Part shown: positions 44,125-52,951 of the stretch, one piece after another
How positions within the stretch are numbered: the stretch's first letter is position 1
Layout: the number at the start of each line of letters is the position of its first letter
NCBI RefSeq assembly: GCF_001269985.1
Contig: NZ_BBZB01000001.1
Coordinates: 2,666,001 to 2,730,000, forward strand
DNA: 64,000 bases
From: Pseudoalteromonas sp. '520P1 No. 423'
GTDB lineage: Bacteria > Pseudomonadota > Gammaproteobacteria > Enterobacterales > Alteromonadaceae
Reading direction: 5' to 3'
Program-made: the position numbers and the translations under genes
Notes under the pieces: generated by a model
Told to the model about the DNA's origin: nothing
Database searches by the model: none
The model's input: only the letters and a program-made list of their open reading frames with translations

Positions 44125-45519
44125 CTATTTTAATGCCTCTAATAAATCAGTGATATGTTCAATAACGATAATCTTAGCATTACCTTCTTCCATAGATTTA
44201 TGATAATTCGCCTTTGGAATATATATTTGCTCAAAACCGTGTTTAATTGCCTCATTTACTCTAGGTACACCACCACTGATCGGTCTTACTTCACCACTCA
44301 ATGATATTTCACCCATAAAACAATATTTACGCGACATTTCAATATCATTGAGTGAGCTAACCAAAGCAGCAGCTAGGGCTAAATCAGCACTGGTATCCGT
44401 ATCAGGTAACTTTAAACCACCAACTAAGTTAACATAAACATCATGAAATAACTGGATCCTGCCATGTTTACGTAATACCGCAGTGATCATCTTTAAACGG
44501 TTAAAATTAAGGCCTATACTCACTCTTTGCGGATGCTCGCCTTCACATTCAGATACTAAGCTTTGTACTTCTAATAATAAGTTTCGGCTGCCATCACGTA
44601 TACAAGTTATCGCTGAGCCTACAGCTCTTTCATCAGCCCCAGATAAAAATAATTTACTTGGATTATCAACCGAAATCATGCCTCTTGAGTTCATTTGAAA
44701 AATACCAACCTGATCAACATCACCAAATCGGTTTTTACTTGCCCTCATAGTACGAATAATACTATCGTTTACTTCAATATGTAATAAAGTATCTACAATA
44801 TGCTCTAATGTTTTAGGGCCTGCTAAATCACTGCCTTTAGTTACATGACCAACTAAAATAAGCGTTATGCCATGGGTTTTCGCAAATCGGCTTAGCTCTT
44901 GTGCACAGCCTTTTACTTGACCAATAGAACCCGCACTGCCATTTGAATGCTCACTTTCTAGTGCTTGAACTGAGTCAATAATTAAAAATTTCACCTTAGC
45001 TTCAAGGGCTTTTTCCATGATATTAGAAATAATATACTCAGACATTAACAGTAGTTGGTCTGGTACATAATTAATTTTTAATCGCTCAGTGGCGCGCGCC
45101 TTAAACTGCTCTAAACTTTCTTCAGCAGTACAGTACATTGCTGTTGTTTTATGACTCATGTTTGCAGCAAGTTGCGTTAATATTGTTGTTTTACCCGCAC
45201 CAGGATCACCCGAAATAAGAATAATTGACCCTATCGTTAAACCATTTCCTAAAACTCGGTCTAATTCACCGATACCAGTCTCTGTTTTATCAAGTGCAAT
45301 ACTTGATACATCATCCATTTTTTTAACAACATTACCTAAAGTACCCGCATAACCACCTTGAATTGCTTGCGCTCTTTGCTGACTTGGTAATTTAGCTTCT
45401 TTAAATTCGGCTAACGTATTCCAGGCTTTACAACTAGCACATTGGCCTTGCCATCTAGGATGATCATTACCACATTCAGAACATACGAATTTTATTTTTT
45501 CTTTTGTTGCTTTAGCCAC
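44125..45519 (-). CDS. radA: DNA repair protein RadA
   Basis: RadA is a RecA-like hexameric helicase that drives branch migration in recombination repair. The 464-residue protein has the N-terminal zinc finger (FVCSECGNDHPRWQGQCASC, four cysteines), Walker A GDPGAGKTT, the RadA signature KNRFGDVDQVGIFQ, and the C-terminal Lon-like domain (SADLALAAALVSS and MGEISLSGEVRPISGG). Length is normal. It is intact and convergent with the rhomboid gene. Confidence 0.96.
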   Translation of the reverse strand: MAKATKEKIKFVCSECGNDHPRWQGQCASCKAWNTLAEFKEAKLPSQQRAQAIQGGYAGTLGNVVKKMDDVSSIALDKTETGIGELDRVLGNGLTIGSIILISGDPGAGKTTILTQLAANMSHKTTAMYCTAEESLEQFKARATERLKINYVPDQLLLMSEYIISNIMEKALEAKVKFLIIDSVQALESEHSNGSAGSIGQVKGCAQELSRFAKTHGITLILVGHVTKGSDLAGPKTLEHIVDTLLHIEVNDSIIRTMRASKNRFGDVDQVGIFQMNSRGMISVDNPSKLFLSGADERAVGSAITCIRDGSRNLLLEVQSLVSECEGEHPQRVSIGLNFNRLKMITAVLRKHGRIQLFHDVYVNLVGGLKLPDTDTSADLALAAALVSSLNDIEMSRKYCFMGEISLSGEVRPISGGVPRVNEAIKHGFEQIYIPKANYHKSMEEGNAKIIVIEHITDLLEALK

Positions 45520-45680
45520 TGATTATTTCCATCGTTATCGTTCGATTCTAATTTAATTCTACCAAGGTAACGGCTTACGCCCTACTTTAAATTAACACTA
45601 ACGGAGAATTATTTATTTTGGTATAAAATATTCAATTGTGCTTTTCACGTTAAAATGTATAAATTGTTTTACATAACCAT

Positions 45681-45767
45681 TCAAATTTAGCTCAGTATTT
45701 ATTAATTTATAAAAGTAAATATATTACCGGCCAATCAATTCATATTGATGGCGGATTATTGTCGTAA
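45681..45767 (+). pseudogene. C-terminal scrap of a short-chain dehydrogenase
   Basis: In the 288-base gap upstream of the DUF2982 gene, a plus-strand frame reads LAQYLLIYKSKYITGQSIHI and then DGGLLS before a TAA at 45765-45767. The segment YITGQSIHIDGG is the classic end of SDR-family oxidoreductases. Everything upstream (NAD motif, YxxxK site) is missing. It is an isolated remnant. Confidence 0.65.
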
Positions 45768-45807
45768 ATTCAATTAGCTATTTTATATTTTTGTCTATAC
45801 TTAGTTT

Positions 45808-46521
45808 ATGAATGAAATTGAATATCCTATTTTAATCAAATCCCAAGCACATCGTAATCAATTTGTTACGTTGCTTTTTGGTATGTTTATTGGGCTCGCA
45901 TGTTTCATTTCATCATTTTACTTGTGGCAGCAATATCAAATTTACATCATGATTTTCAGCATGATTTCTGTATTAACAATTAGCATTAGTATTTTTAAAT
46001 ACTTTGAGCCGCAATATTGCCTAGGTTTAACAGATGATAAATTGTTTTATTATCATCGACAGGGAAAATGGAGTATTAGTTGGAGCAATATTCAGCTAGT
46101 ACATCACCCCAAAGGAAATGATGGATTAGAGCAAAGGGATATTAATTTTATCGGTATAAAATTACGTAGTTATGATTGCGAAACAAATACAATATCGCCT
46201 AGACTTGCTAATCACTTATTGCATGAACAAAACAATTTATTAATTTTAGCCTTTCAAAATAATGAAATCGAAGTAGAGCAAACCCAAATTAATTTAGCAC
46301 CTTTTAAAACATCGAGTGGCCAAGAAATCACAGGTCCCATAGCAGCTTGGCTTCACCAGATGAAAATACTCCGTAGAATTTATGGATATGATTTATACAT
46401 ACCCATAAATTGTTTTAACTCCCCTGCTGATCAAATAATCTCTTTGTTTAAGAAAAACCAACAGCGCGCAATTTCGAGCATTAATGATATAAAATTATAT
46501 CAGAACAATATTAATGACTAG
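45808..46521 (+). CDS. DUF2982 family membrane protein
   Basis: A 237-residue protein with two membrane segments near the N-terminus (FVTLLFGMFIGLACFISSFYL and IYIMIFSMISVLTISISIF) and a cytoplasmic domain that contains YYHRQGKWSISWSNIQLV, typical of DUF2982. The family occurs in Alteromonadales and Vibrionales and has no known function. Length is normal. Three bases separate its stop from that of the convergent deacylase gene. Confidence 0.8.
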   Translation: MNEIEYPILIKSQAHRNQFVTLLFGMFIGLACFISSFYLWQQYQIYIMIFSMISVLTISISIFKYFEPQYCLGLTDDKLFYYHRQGKWSISWSNIQLVHHPKGNDGLEQRDINFIGIKLRSYDCETNTISPRLANHLLHEQNNLLILAFQNNEIEVEQTQINLAPFKTSSGQEITGPIAAWLHQMKILRRIYGYDLYIPINCFNSPADQIISLFKKNQQRAISSINDIKLYQNNIND

Positions 46522-46523
46522 AA

Positions 46524-47003
46524 CTAATGAAGCATATTTTTACAAATTTTCAAATGTTTACTACTACCCATGATATTTTCAAAATCTTGGTGCGTTAATT
46601 TCAATAATGTTTCATGATCGCCCGCTTCAATAAATACATTATCTAACATATCTAAAGATTCATCACATACCATAGACATATTAAATGCTTCGCCAACGGG
46701 TGGAATAGCCCCTTTGGCACAATCCGTAAATAAATTAAAAACATCTCTTTCTTTTAATAACTCAAAACTCGCGTGAAGCTTTTCATTAATTGATGTTATA
46801 TTTATTTTTTGATCTGCAGGTAACACCGCCATAAGCCGATGACCATCATGGTCGACTAACAATACTGCTTTTGCGATATTTTTTGGTGGAATGCTGGTTG
46901 CCATCGCACTGCCAATTGAACTATTACTATAAAAGTGAGAAACAGTTTGAAATGAAATATTTTGTTTACTGAAGTAGTCTTCTAATTTACGTGAAATAGC
47001 CAT
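46524..47003 (-). CDS. YbaK/ProXp-type aminoacyl-tRNA deacylase
   Basis: A 159-residue YbaK/EbsC-domain protein. Members hydrolyse mischarged tRNA in trans, such as Ala- or Cys-tRNA-Pro. It shows AKAVLLVDHDGHRLMAVLPA (the catalytic Lys region), FTDCAKGAIPPVGEAF (the GAIPP loop) and a C-terminal domain. I chose ATG 47003 because GGGAG lies six bases upstream; the frame opens from a TTG two codons earlier. The exact substrate is not predictable. The proS gene at 11 kb carries the cis-acting version of this domain. Confidence 0.82.
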   Translation of the reverse strand: MAISRKLEDYFSKQNISFQTVSHFYSNSSIGSAMATSIPPKNIAKAVLLVDHDGHRLMAVLPADQKINITSINEKLHASFELLKERDVFNLFTDCAKGAIPPVGEAFNMSMVCDESLDMLDNVFIEAGDHETLLKLTHQDFENIMGSSKHLKICKNMLH

Positions 47004-47164
47004 GGTCAACTCCCATAAAGTTTATCACTTTAAGTATAGTTAAGGTAAACATTACCTCAACAGATATTCAGAATTTGACGCTTGCTATTGGTAATTTAAT
47101 TTGTATGTAATGACATTTACAGAGGCTGAATTTTTCAATCAAAAGTCCTATTTGATAAGTGCTA

Positions 47165-47304
47165 TTAAGCAGCTATTAAATTGGACTCTCGCCCTTTATA
47201 TTTTTCTTTTCTATTAAATGAACCTTTTCCTTTTTTCGCTTTTACAACTTGTGTTCTAAACACTTTAGATGTTACCAAGGCTACTAAATAATAATTGAAA
47301 TGGA
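47165..47304 (-). pseudogene. arfA: ArfA-like ribosome rescue factor, N-terminus degenerate
   Basis: The minus-strand frame contains LVTSKVFRTQVVKAKKGKGSFNRKEKYK split as LVTSKVFRTQVVKAKKGKGS and FNRKEKYKGRES. This strongly resembles ArfA, which rescues stalled ribosomes when tmRNA fails (family core: ALVTS-x-LF, then KKGKGSY-x-RK). The expected start with K-x-N-x-x-K-A-L is corrupted (RIVHFNYYLVAL), and no ATG lies upstream in frame; those bases are the signal-peptide region of the broken M18 gene on the other strand. Either the N-terminus was lost by a deletion that joined the two genes, or an unusual start is used. Confidence 0.5.
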
Positions 47305-47306
47305 CA

Positions 47307-48581
47307 ATGCGAAATAAAATTTTATTAGCTGCATCTATCGCAGCAATGCTGACAACCTCAAGTGCTATAGCCAAAAAAGAGATTAAAAATTCTTGGTTAG
47401 CCTTATCTCAATCAGAGTTAAAACAAGTTCAATCTTATAATGAAGAATATAAATCACTTATAGATAAAGGCCGCACTGAGCTGACTTTTGTAACAGAAAC
47501 TAAAAAACTTGTTGAAAAATCAGGTTTTAAGCAACTAACTGACTATAGTCAAATTGTTCCTGGTGCTAAGTTATATAGCATATAACCGTGACCGGGCTAT
47601 GACATTAATGGTTATTGATACTAAACCAGTATCTGATGGCGTTAGCATTGCAGGTGCGCATATTGATTAACCGTCTATTGAATTAAAAGGCCGCCCACTT
47701 TATGAAAAAAATGGTTTTGCGCTTTTTCAAACTTATACTCATGGCGATATGAATAATTACCAATGGGTTAATATTCCATTAGCCTTAATTGGTCGTGTTG
47801 ATAAAAAAGATGGCACGCATGTTAATATCAATATCGGTCTAAATGAAAACGATCCAATATTAATTATTCCTGATTTAGCACCACATGTTGTCCGTGATTA
47901 CCGCAAACGTACTAACAGAGATGTTATCAAAAAAGAAGAATTAGATATTATCATTGCTTCAAAACCGGGTAAAGACTCAACGGTTAAACAAGAAGTGACA
48001 AATTTCTTAAAAAATAATTATGATATCGACATCGCTGATTTAGTGTCTGCTGAACTTGCTTTAGTACTAGCTGTTAAACCAAAGATGTCGGTAATTTAAA
48101 TAATACAGGCGCAGATTCAAGCGCCCTAGTTGATACAATTAGCCAATTACTTTATCAACAATCACCAACAACATATAATGATTACATATTACGTAAAACA
48201 TTACGTAAAACTAAAGTAATCTCAGTAGATGTTACCCCTAGTGTAAACCCTAACTGGCCTGGCGTTTGGGAATTAGGCAATGCACCTAAATTAGGTGAAG
48301 GCATTAATATCAAACTATATGGGGGTGGTTTTAATACCAACTCTGAATACATAGCTTGGACGCATAACTATTTAGATAACGCAGATATTTTATGGCAAAC
48401 AAGCACATATAAAGGTAAAGCATCTGGCGGTACTATCGCAAGTGCACTATCTGAAAACAACATGGATGTAATTGATTTTGGTGTGCCAGTTATTGGAATG
48501 CACTCTCCTTATGCGGTTGCCTCTAAAGTAGATATTTACTCAATGTATTCTGCAATTAAGGGATTTTTCCTGAATAAATAA
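47307..48581 (+). pseudogene. M18-type zinc aminopeptidase remnant
   Basis: M18 aminopeptidases release N-terminal (often acidic) residues using two metal ions. This copy begins with a signal peptide (MRNKILLAASIAAMLTTSSAIA), then reads KNSWLALSQSE and VPGAKLYSI before a frameshift. The sense continues NRDRAMTLMVIDTKP and AGAHID (metal ligands His and Asp), interrupted by TAA at 47668-47670 where Ser is expected. It goes on PSIELKGRPLYEKNGFALFQ and YQWVNIPLALIGRV to a second frameshift near 48085 (PK-DVG). The catalytic middle after DVG is deleted. The end reads ALSENNMDVIDFGVPVIGMHS and SPYAVASKVDIYSMY to TAA at 48581. Confidence 0.85.
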
Positions 48582-48616
48582 TTTCAACGATTATTGATTT
48601 AACTTTTTTAAATAAA

Positions 48617-48640
48617 AACCGACTTATTAGTCGGTTGTTT
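48617..48640 (+). terminator. Intrinsic terminator after the M18 remnant
   Basis: AACCGACT (48617-48624), loop tatt, AGTCGGTT (48629-48636), then GTTTT. The terminator is kept although the gene is broken. Confidence 0.8.
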
Positions 48641-48965
48641 TATATCAATTAGTTAAGTGAGTGAGCTAATATCAATTTAAATAAGCTCGATAGATGTTAA
48701 GGGTTAAATATCGCTTTCATTCACGATTAATTTTATGGGTTAAAACGCAGTATTTTTGAAATTGATGTAATTTATAGATGTTAATTTACACAATATTTGT
48801 GTATGAACTGTTTTGTGACCTGCCATACACCGATTTATCTTTTTTCATACCAGTTAAGTTATGATGGCCCTCGCTATTATGGTGTTTTTAAATAACTAAC
48901 CTCGTATTCTATTAAAATTATTAGACTTCTACTTGAATAAATACAATTTTCCTATTTAGGTTTAA
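48641..48965. other. Gap without recognisable gene
   Basis: About 325 AT-rich bases. I see no coding pattern, strong hairpin or promoter that I can defend. A 13-codon frame at 48860-48898 (MMALAIMVFLNN) is too short to call. Confidence 0.4.
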
Positions 48966-49166
48966 TCTTCAAATTTTATTAATATTAATTATTGGGGTAA
49001 ATACTCAAAGAGCTGTGAAAATAATGGGACACAAGAGGGTAAAGAATTCTGCAATTATTTAATGAAAAACACTGCAACTGAATTCATGAATATAAATTTC
49101 TCAATTGGCGATGATGTAATCAAAGACCTTATAGAAATCATAGCTGAAAGTGAGCCTGTAGAATAA
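48966..49166 (+). pseudogene. C-terminal fragment of an unknown protein
   Basis: An open frame between stops gives NINYWGKYSKSCENNGTQEG, then KEFCNYLMKNTATEFMNINF, and ends IIAESEPVE. There is no start codon with a ribosome binding site; ATG 49062 would give only 34 residues. Two cysteines and the mixed composition look protein-like. The family is not recognised. It is probably the tail of a lost gene. Confidence 0.4.
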
Positions 49167-49256
49167 GTTGCATGCAAGGGACTCAGCATAGATAAAACAC
49201 AATAAGCTTTCACTCAGTTCCCTATTATAGCGTTTAGATAACTATACAAGCTAGCT

Positions 49257-49742
49257 ATGTTTCAAGGAGATTATACCATTTCAATTAGTCTCATTACTGA
49301 AAACTATTGGGCAGATATCGTAAAAATACAGAAAGAAGCCTATAACGATATCGCCCCTGAAGATCTAAATATTCTAAAAAATAAATGGCACTCATCACCT
49401 CAAACCTGTGCGGTATATTTAAACCATAAAGGTAAAGCGATAGCTTACTTATTAGCGCACCCATGGGCAAGTGAAATTACCCCAAAGTTAAATGAAAAAA
49501 TATCTGTAACTCATAGCTCAACTTTATTTATTCATGATCTCGCATTAGTGCTAGAAGGAAGAGGAAAAAATATTGCTAAAGCGTTAGTGCAGAACCTAAT
49601 TGAAAATGCCCAAGTTCAGAGTTTTTTAAAAATACAATTAGTAGCGGTTCAAAACTCAACTGAATTTTGGGCTAAATTTGGTTTTATAAATATGCCCCTA
49701 GTAAAGAAGTTTGCTCAAGTTATGGTGAAAACGCACAATTAA
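49257..49742 (+). CDS. GNAT family N-acetyltransferase
   Basis: A 161-residue acetyltransferase-like protein. The GNAT fold is seen as ISLITENYWADIVKIQKEAY at the start, the strand GKAIAYLLAHPW, FIHDLALVLEGRGKNIAKAL (motif A, with the acetyl-CoA loop degenerate as EGRGKN), and a final VAVQNSTEFWAKFGF (motif B). The substrate is unknown. The ATG at 49257 has no strong ribosome binding site. It stands between degenerate DNA and the antiporter gene. Confidence 0.75.
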   Translation: MFQGDYTISISLITENYWADIVKIQKEAYNDIAPEDLNILKNKWHSSPQTCAVYLNHKGKAIAYLLAHPWASEITPKLNEKISVTHSSTLFIHDLALVLEGRGKNIAKALVQNLIENAQVQSFLKIQLVAVQNSTEFWAKFGFINMPLVKKFAQVMVKTHN

Positions 49743-49770
49743 TGGAGTTAGAGACATAACAAATAAAGGA

Positions 49771-49790
49771 GGTGTCGCGTAGCCGACACC
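49771..49790. repeat. GC-rich hairpin after the GNAT gene
   Basis: GGTGTCG (49771-49777), loop cgtagc, CGACACC (49784-49790). The surrounding 100 bases are more GC-rich than the neighbourhood and include CTGG...CCAG. It could terminate the GNAT gene; there is only a short T-run (TTAT). Confidence 0.45.
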
Positions 49791-49922
49791 TTATCTGGAT
49801 GTTGAACCAGCCAGAGTCTACGTCGTATGACTTAGCTCAACAATAGCGCCAATACCCGTATCAATCACCTTATAAATAAAAAGGCTTATTAAATTCGGTT
49901 TTTTGGTTTATACAAATATAAA

Positions 49923-51962
49923 TTAACTATTTAACTTTTTACACTCATGCATTTTAAATTCTACTTCCTCGATTAATTTTTCGGCATCTATTTCTGAAAT
50001 CATGCCTTCATGAGATAATTCTTGTATCTTTTTACGTTCTGTATTGAGTAAAATCCGTAATGCTAAATAAGATTCAACCTGTTTCACTAAATGGGGAGAT
50101 GTTTCTCTAAAGTTTTTTAAAGTTTCAATAGAGAAATCATTTACAGCTTTCATTTGCATCATGGCTTGCTCTAATTGTGCAACTTCCAGAGATAGACTAG
50201 GTGCTATTTTTAAAATATAACTACTCGCTTCAAATAATCCTCTCGCGCTTTCAAAAATAATTACGTGTTGTTTATAACTTGCAGATTTTGCATACGTACT
50301 CATTATGGGTAATGATTGACTTCTAATTATCCATTTAGGCATTTGCCACTTCCGTACAATATAAGGCCGAGGCCATATTTTAGGTTTACCATCAAGGGAC
50401 TCCTCTATTGCTTGAACTAAAATCTGAGTAGCATCTGTACTTAATAAGCCTTTAGCAAATTGATTCCAATAAAATTGCCGCTCTGATTCAAGTAATTTTC
50501 GAAGATACTCCACTTGAGTATCTATTTCTTGTTCATCGACATATGGGACATTAATAGAATGTACTTTTGAATCAACTAAAGGCCAATTCACAGCTTTTAA
50601 GTTTGTGTCGCCTTGTAATTGCTCTCTTACTTTTATGATCTCATCTGAAACTTTAACTTGTACTTTTGCTAATGTTTTTTGTTTTGCAACGGGTAACTTA
50701 TCTAATCCTAATTTAGCCATAACAAAACGCATAGATGAGCCATTAACAATAATCGTTAAAACCACAATACCAGCTGTTAAAAATAAGATTTGATCTCTGA
50801 GTTGTATGTCTAAAGACTCATTAGTTGCCACAATTAATGCAAGAGCTAGCGAAACAGCACCTCTTAAGCCCCCCCAAATAAGCACGATTGATTTTTCTTT
50901 AGTTAGGCCAATACCGATGCGCGCCAGAATTGGCATTAAGCCAACGATAACTACGGTTCTAATAATTAAGATCCCCATGAATATGATTGCTAAGTATTCC
51001 CAATTTGCTAAATCAGCTACACCGAGTCTTGTTGATATAACTAAACCAACTAAGATGAAAATTAATGTATTGAATAAAAACGATAAGGTATGCCAAAAAT
51101 GATGCATATGTTCCATCACTTCAGGTGAAAAACGCGTACGTCCAGGTCCCGCATAAATTAATGCTAAAGTGACAACACTTACAACACCTGACGCATGAAA
51201 TACGTGTTCTGATAAATAAAAAACAACATAAGGTAGCACTAAAGTTAATGCAATTTCTATTAAGCTATCATTAAATAAAGAGCCTATAAAAGCCAAACTA
51301 ATACCAGCAACAACAGCACCTATGACCACTCCAATTATTACCACTCTAAAAAATTCAACTATGACGGCTAACGTATTAAATTCTGGCTTTATTTGCGTTG
51401 CAAGTGTGAGAAATAACGTAAATAAAACAATTGCAGTACCATCATTAAGCAAAGACTCTCCTTCTAATAATGTTTGTAACCTTGCCCTTGAGCACATCTC
51501 CTTTAAAAGTGCGACAACAGCAACTGGATCAGTAGCACTAACAATGGCACCAAACATTAAGGCTGTTGGAATAGTCCACTCCCAAGGCAATACCCACATA
51601 CTTAATATTGCAGTGAATAAAGTACAAATAATTAAGCCTGGAATAGCCAATAATGCAATTTGCGATAACATACGTTTAAATAAATGTACTTCAAGAGAAA
51701 AAGCAGACTCAAAAACCAAAGCTGGCAAGAAAATAAACATGATCAGGTTGGCATCTAACTGACTTGCTAGCGAAAAAGATGCTTTTACTTCATTGAATAT
51801 AGGAGTTGTTAATTCGAAATCAAGCATGCTACCAATAAGCATGCCTAATAATAACAAAGCAACCGAATAAGGTATGGCTGTATTTCGCAACAGTCGCCTT
51901 AATAAAATGCCTAATAATATCGAAATCACAAAAAACATTAATAAAAGTAAGATTGTATGCAT
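49923..51962 (-). CDS. CPA1-family sodium:proton antiporter
   Basis: A 679-residue inner-membrane antiporter of the NhaP/NHE (CPA1) type. It has about 12 N-terminal membrane segments with the ion-binding motif AIVSATDPVAVVALL and LLEGESLLNDGTAIVLF, plus WGGLRGAVSLALALIV. A long soluble C-terminal part (about residues 420-679) is helical and could regulate activity. Exchange of sodium (or potassium) for protons controls pH and salt. The start MHTILLLLMFF is reasonable. Intact and monocistronic. Confidence 0.92.
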   Translation of the reverse strand: MHTILLLLMFFVISILLGILLRRLLRNTAIPYSVALLLLGMLIGSMLDFELTTPIFNEVKASFSLASQLDANLIMFIFLPALVFESAFSLEVHLFKRMLSQIALLAIPGLIICTLFTAILSMWVLPWEWTIPTALMFGAIVSATDPVAVVALLKEMCSRARLQTLLEGESLLNDGTAIVLFTLFLTLATQIKPEFNTLAVIVEFFRVVIIGVVIGAVVAGISLAFIGSLFNDSLIEIALTLVLPYVVFYLSEHVFHASGVVSVVTLALIYAGPGRTRFSPEVMEHMHHFWHTLSFLFNTLIFILVGLVISTRLGVADLANWEYLAIIFMGILIIRTVVIVGLMPILARIGIGLTKEKSIVLIWGGLRGAVSLALALIVATNESLDIQLRDQILFLTAGIVVLTIIVNGSSMRFVMAKLGLDKLPVAKQKTLAKVQVKVSDEIIKVREQLQGDTNLKAVNWPLVDSKVHSINVPYVDEQEIDTQVEYLRKLLESERQFYWNQFAKGLLSTDATQILVQAIEESLDGKPKIWPRPYIVRKWQMPKWIIRSQSLPIMSTYAKSASYKQHVIIFESARGLFEASSYILKIAPSLSLEVAQLEQAMMQMKAVNDFSIETLKNFRETSPHLVKQVESYLALRILLNTERKKIQELSHEGMISEIDAEKLIEEVEFKMHECKKLNS

Positions 51963-52048
51963 AAATTCACCTAAACACGCTTGTTAAGTCTTTTAAAAGT
52001 AGTCGTTAATCACGATTTAATCGACTTATTTTTAATCATAAAAACATT

Positions 52049-52847
52049 TTATTTTGCTAACTTTTCCATTAGTACATTAACTGCATCTAAATGTTCTGGG
52101 TTGTTATGACACACACCTTGAAATACTGCACATATACCTAAAAAGTCACTAAACTCGATTCGCTGAGCCATTTTCATCAACATTTTTGTTAACCTTAAAC
52201 AAGCTATCGGTTTGTTTGCGATTTCAGAGGCTAATTCCATTGCTTTAATCATTAAATCTAGCGGTTCTACTGTGTCTAATACAATGCCAATTTCCTTTGC
52301 TTCATTCGCATTTATCACACGCCCTGTAAATGTTAATTCTGCCGCTTTTTGATAACTAATAATACGTTGCATAAACCAAGCGCCACTGTCACTAGGTATC
52401 AATCCTAAGTTAGCAAAAGTTTCTCCAAATTTAGCTTTAGTGGATGCGAGTCTTATATCGCACATATTAGCTAAATCAAAACCCGCACCGATAGCTGGCC
52501 ATTTATTGCTGCAATTACTGGTACTTCCAGTTTATTTATTGCCAATGTCATTTGTTGAATGCCTTCTCTGTATTTTTTTCTAGGGTTTGCACATACCCAG
52601 CAAAATCGCCTGAACGCTCTGCCATATCTTTTATATTACCTTCAGATGAAAACGCAGCCCCCTCACCTATAATTACTAACACAGCGACTTGATGATTTTT
52701 ATTGATTCAGTGAACCGTTTTAACAATATCATTTACGATTTCAATGCCTGTTAAGGCTTTCTTAACATCATCCCGGTTAAAGCTTAATAGTGCGATATTG
52801 TTATTTAGTGAAATATTACAGTCGATCAGTTTTGGTAAATTTCCCAT
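52049..52847 (-). pseudogene. Enoyl-CoA hydratase/isomerase remnant
   Basis: The pieces together form a crotonase-family enzyme of about 260 residues. The first frame starts at ATG 52845-52847 (MGNLPKLIDCNISL) and reads FNRDDVKKALTG; codon 47 is TGA (52707-52709), where related enzymes have Trp (VDWINQN-like; here VH-stop-INKN). It goes on VAVLVIIGEGAAFSSEGNIK to a frameshift near 52575. Then comes MTLAINKLEVPVIAAING, then a second shift into AIGAGFDLANMCDIRLAST. The open C-terminal 138 residues include FGETFANLGLIPSDSGAWF, with Ser-Asp-Ser replacing the usual Gly-Asp-Gly. The gene is inactive. Confidence 0.85.
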
Positions 52848-52951
52848 ATTCTATTTACATTTAGATACATATAATCCGACATAGTAATTATCACTTGAAT
52901 TTATATTTTTCACATCCATTTATATATAAAGCTCAATAATTGAATTTAATA

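Noticed and set aside
49800..49870. Minus-strand peptide VIDTGIGAIVELS resembling a kinase ATP box
   Set aside because: Too short, with no neighbouring kinase motifs; chance similarity.
50605..51762. Several plus-strand frames across the antiporter gene
   Set aside because: They are shadows of the hydrophobic codons of the minus-strand antiporter.
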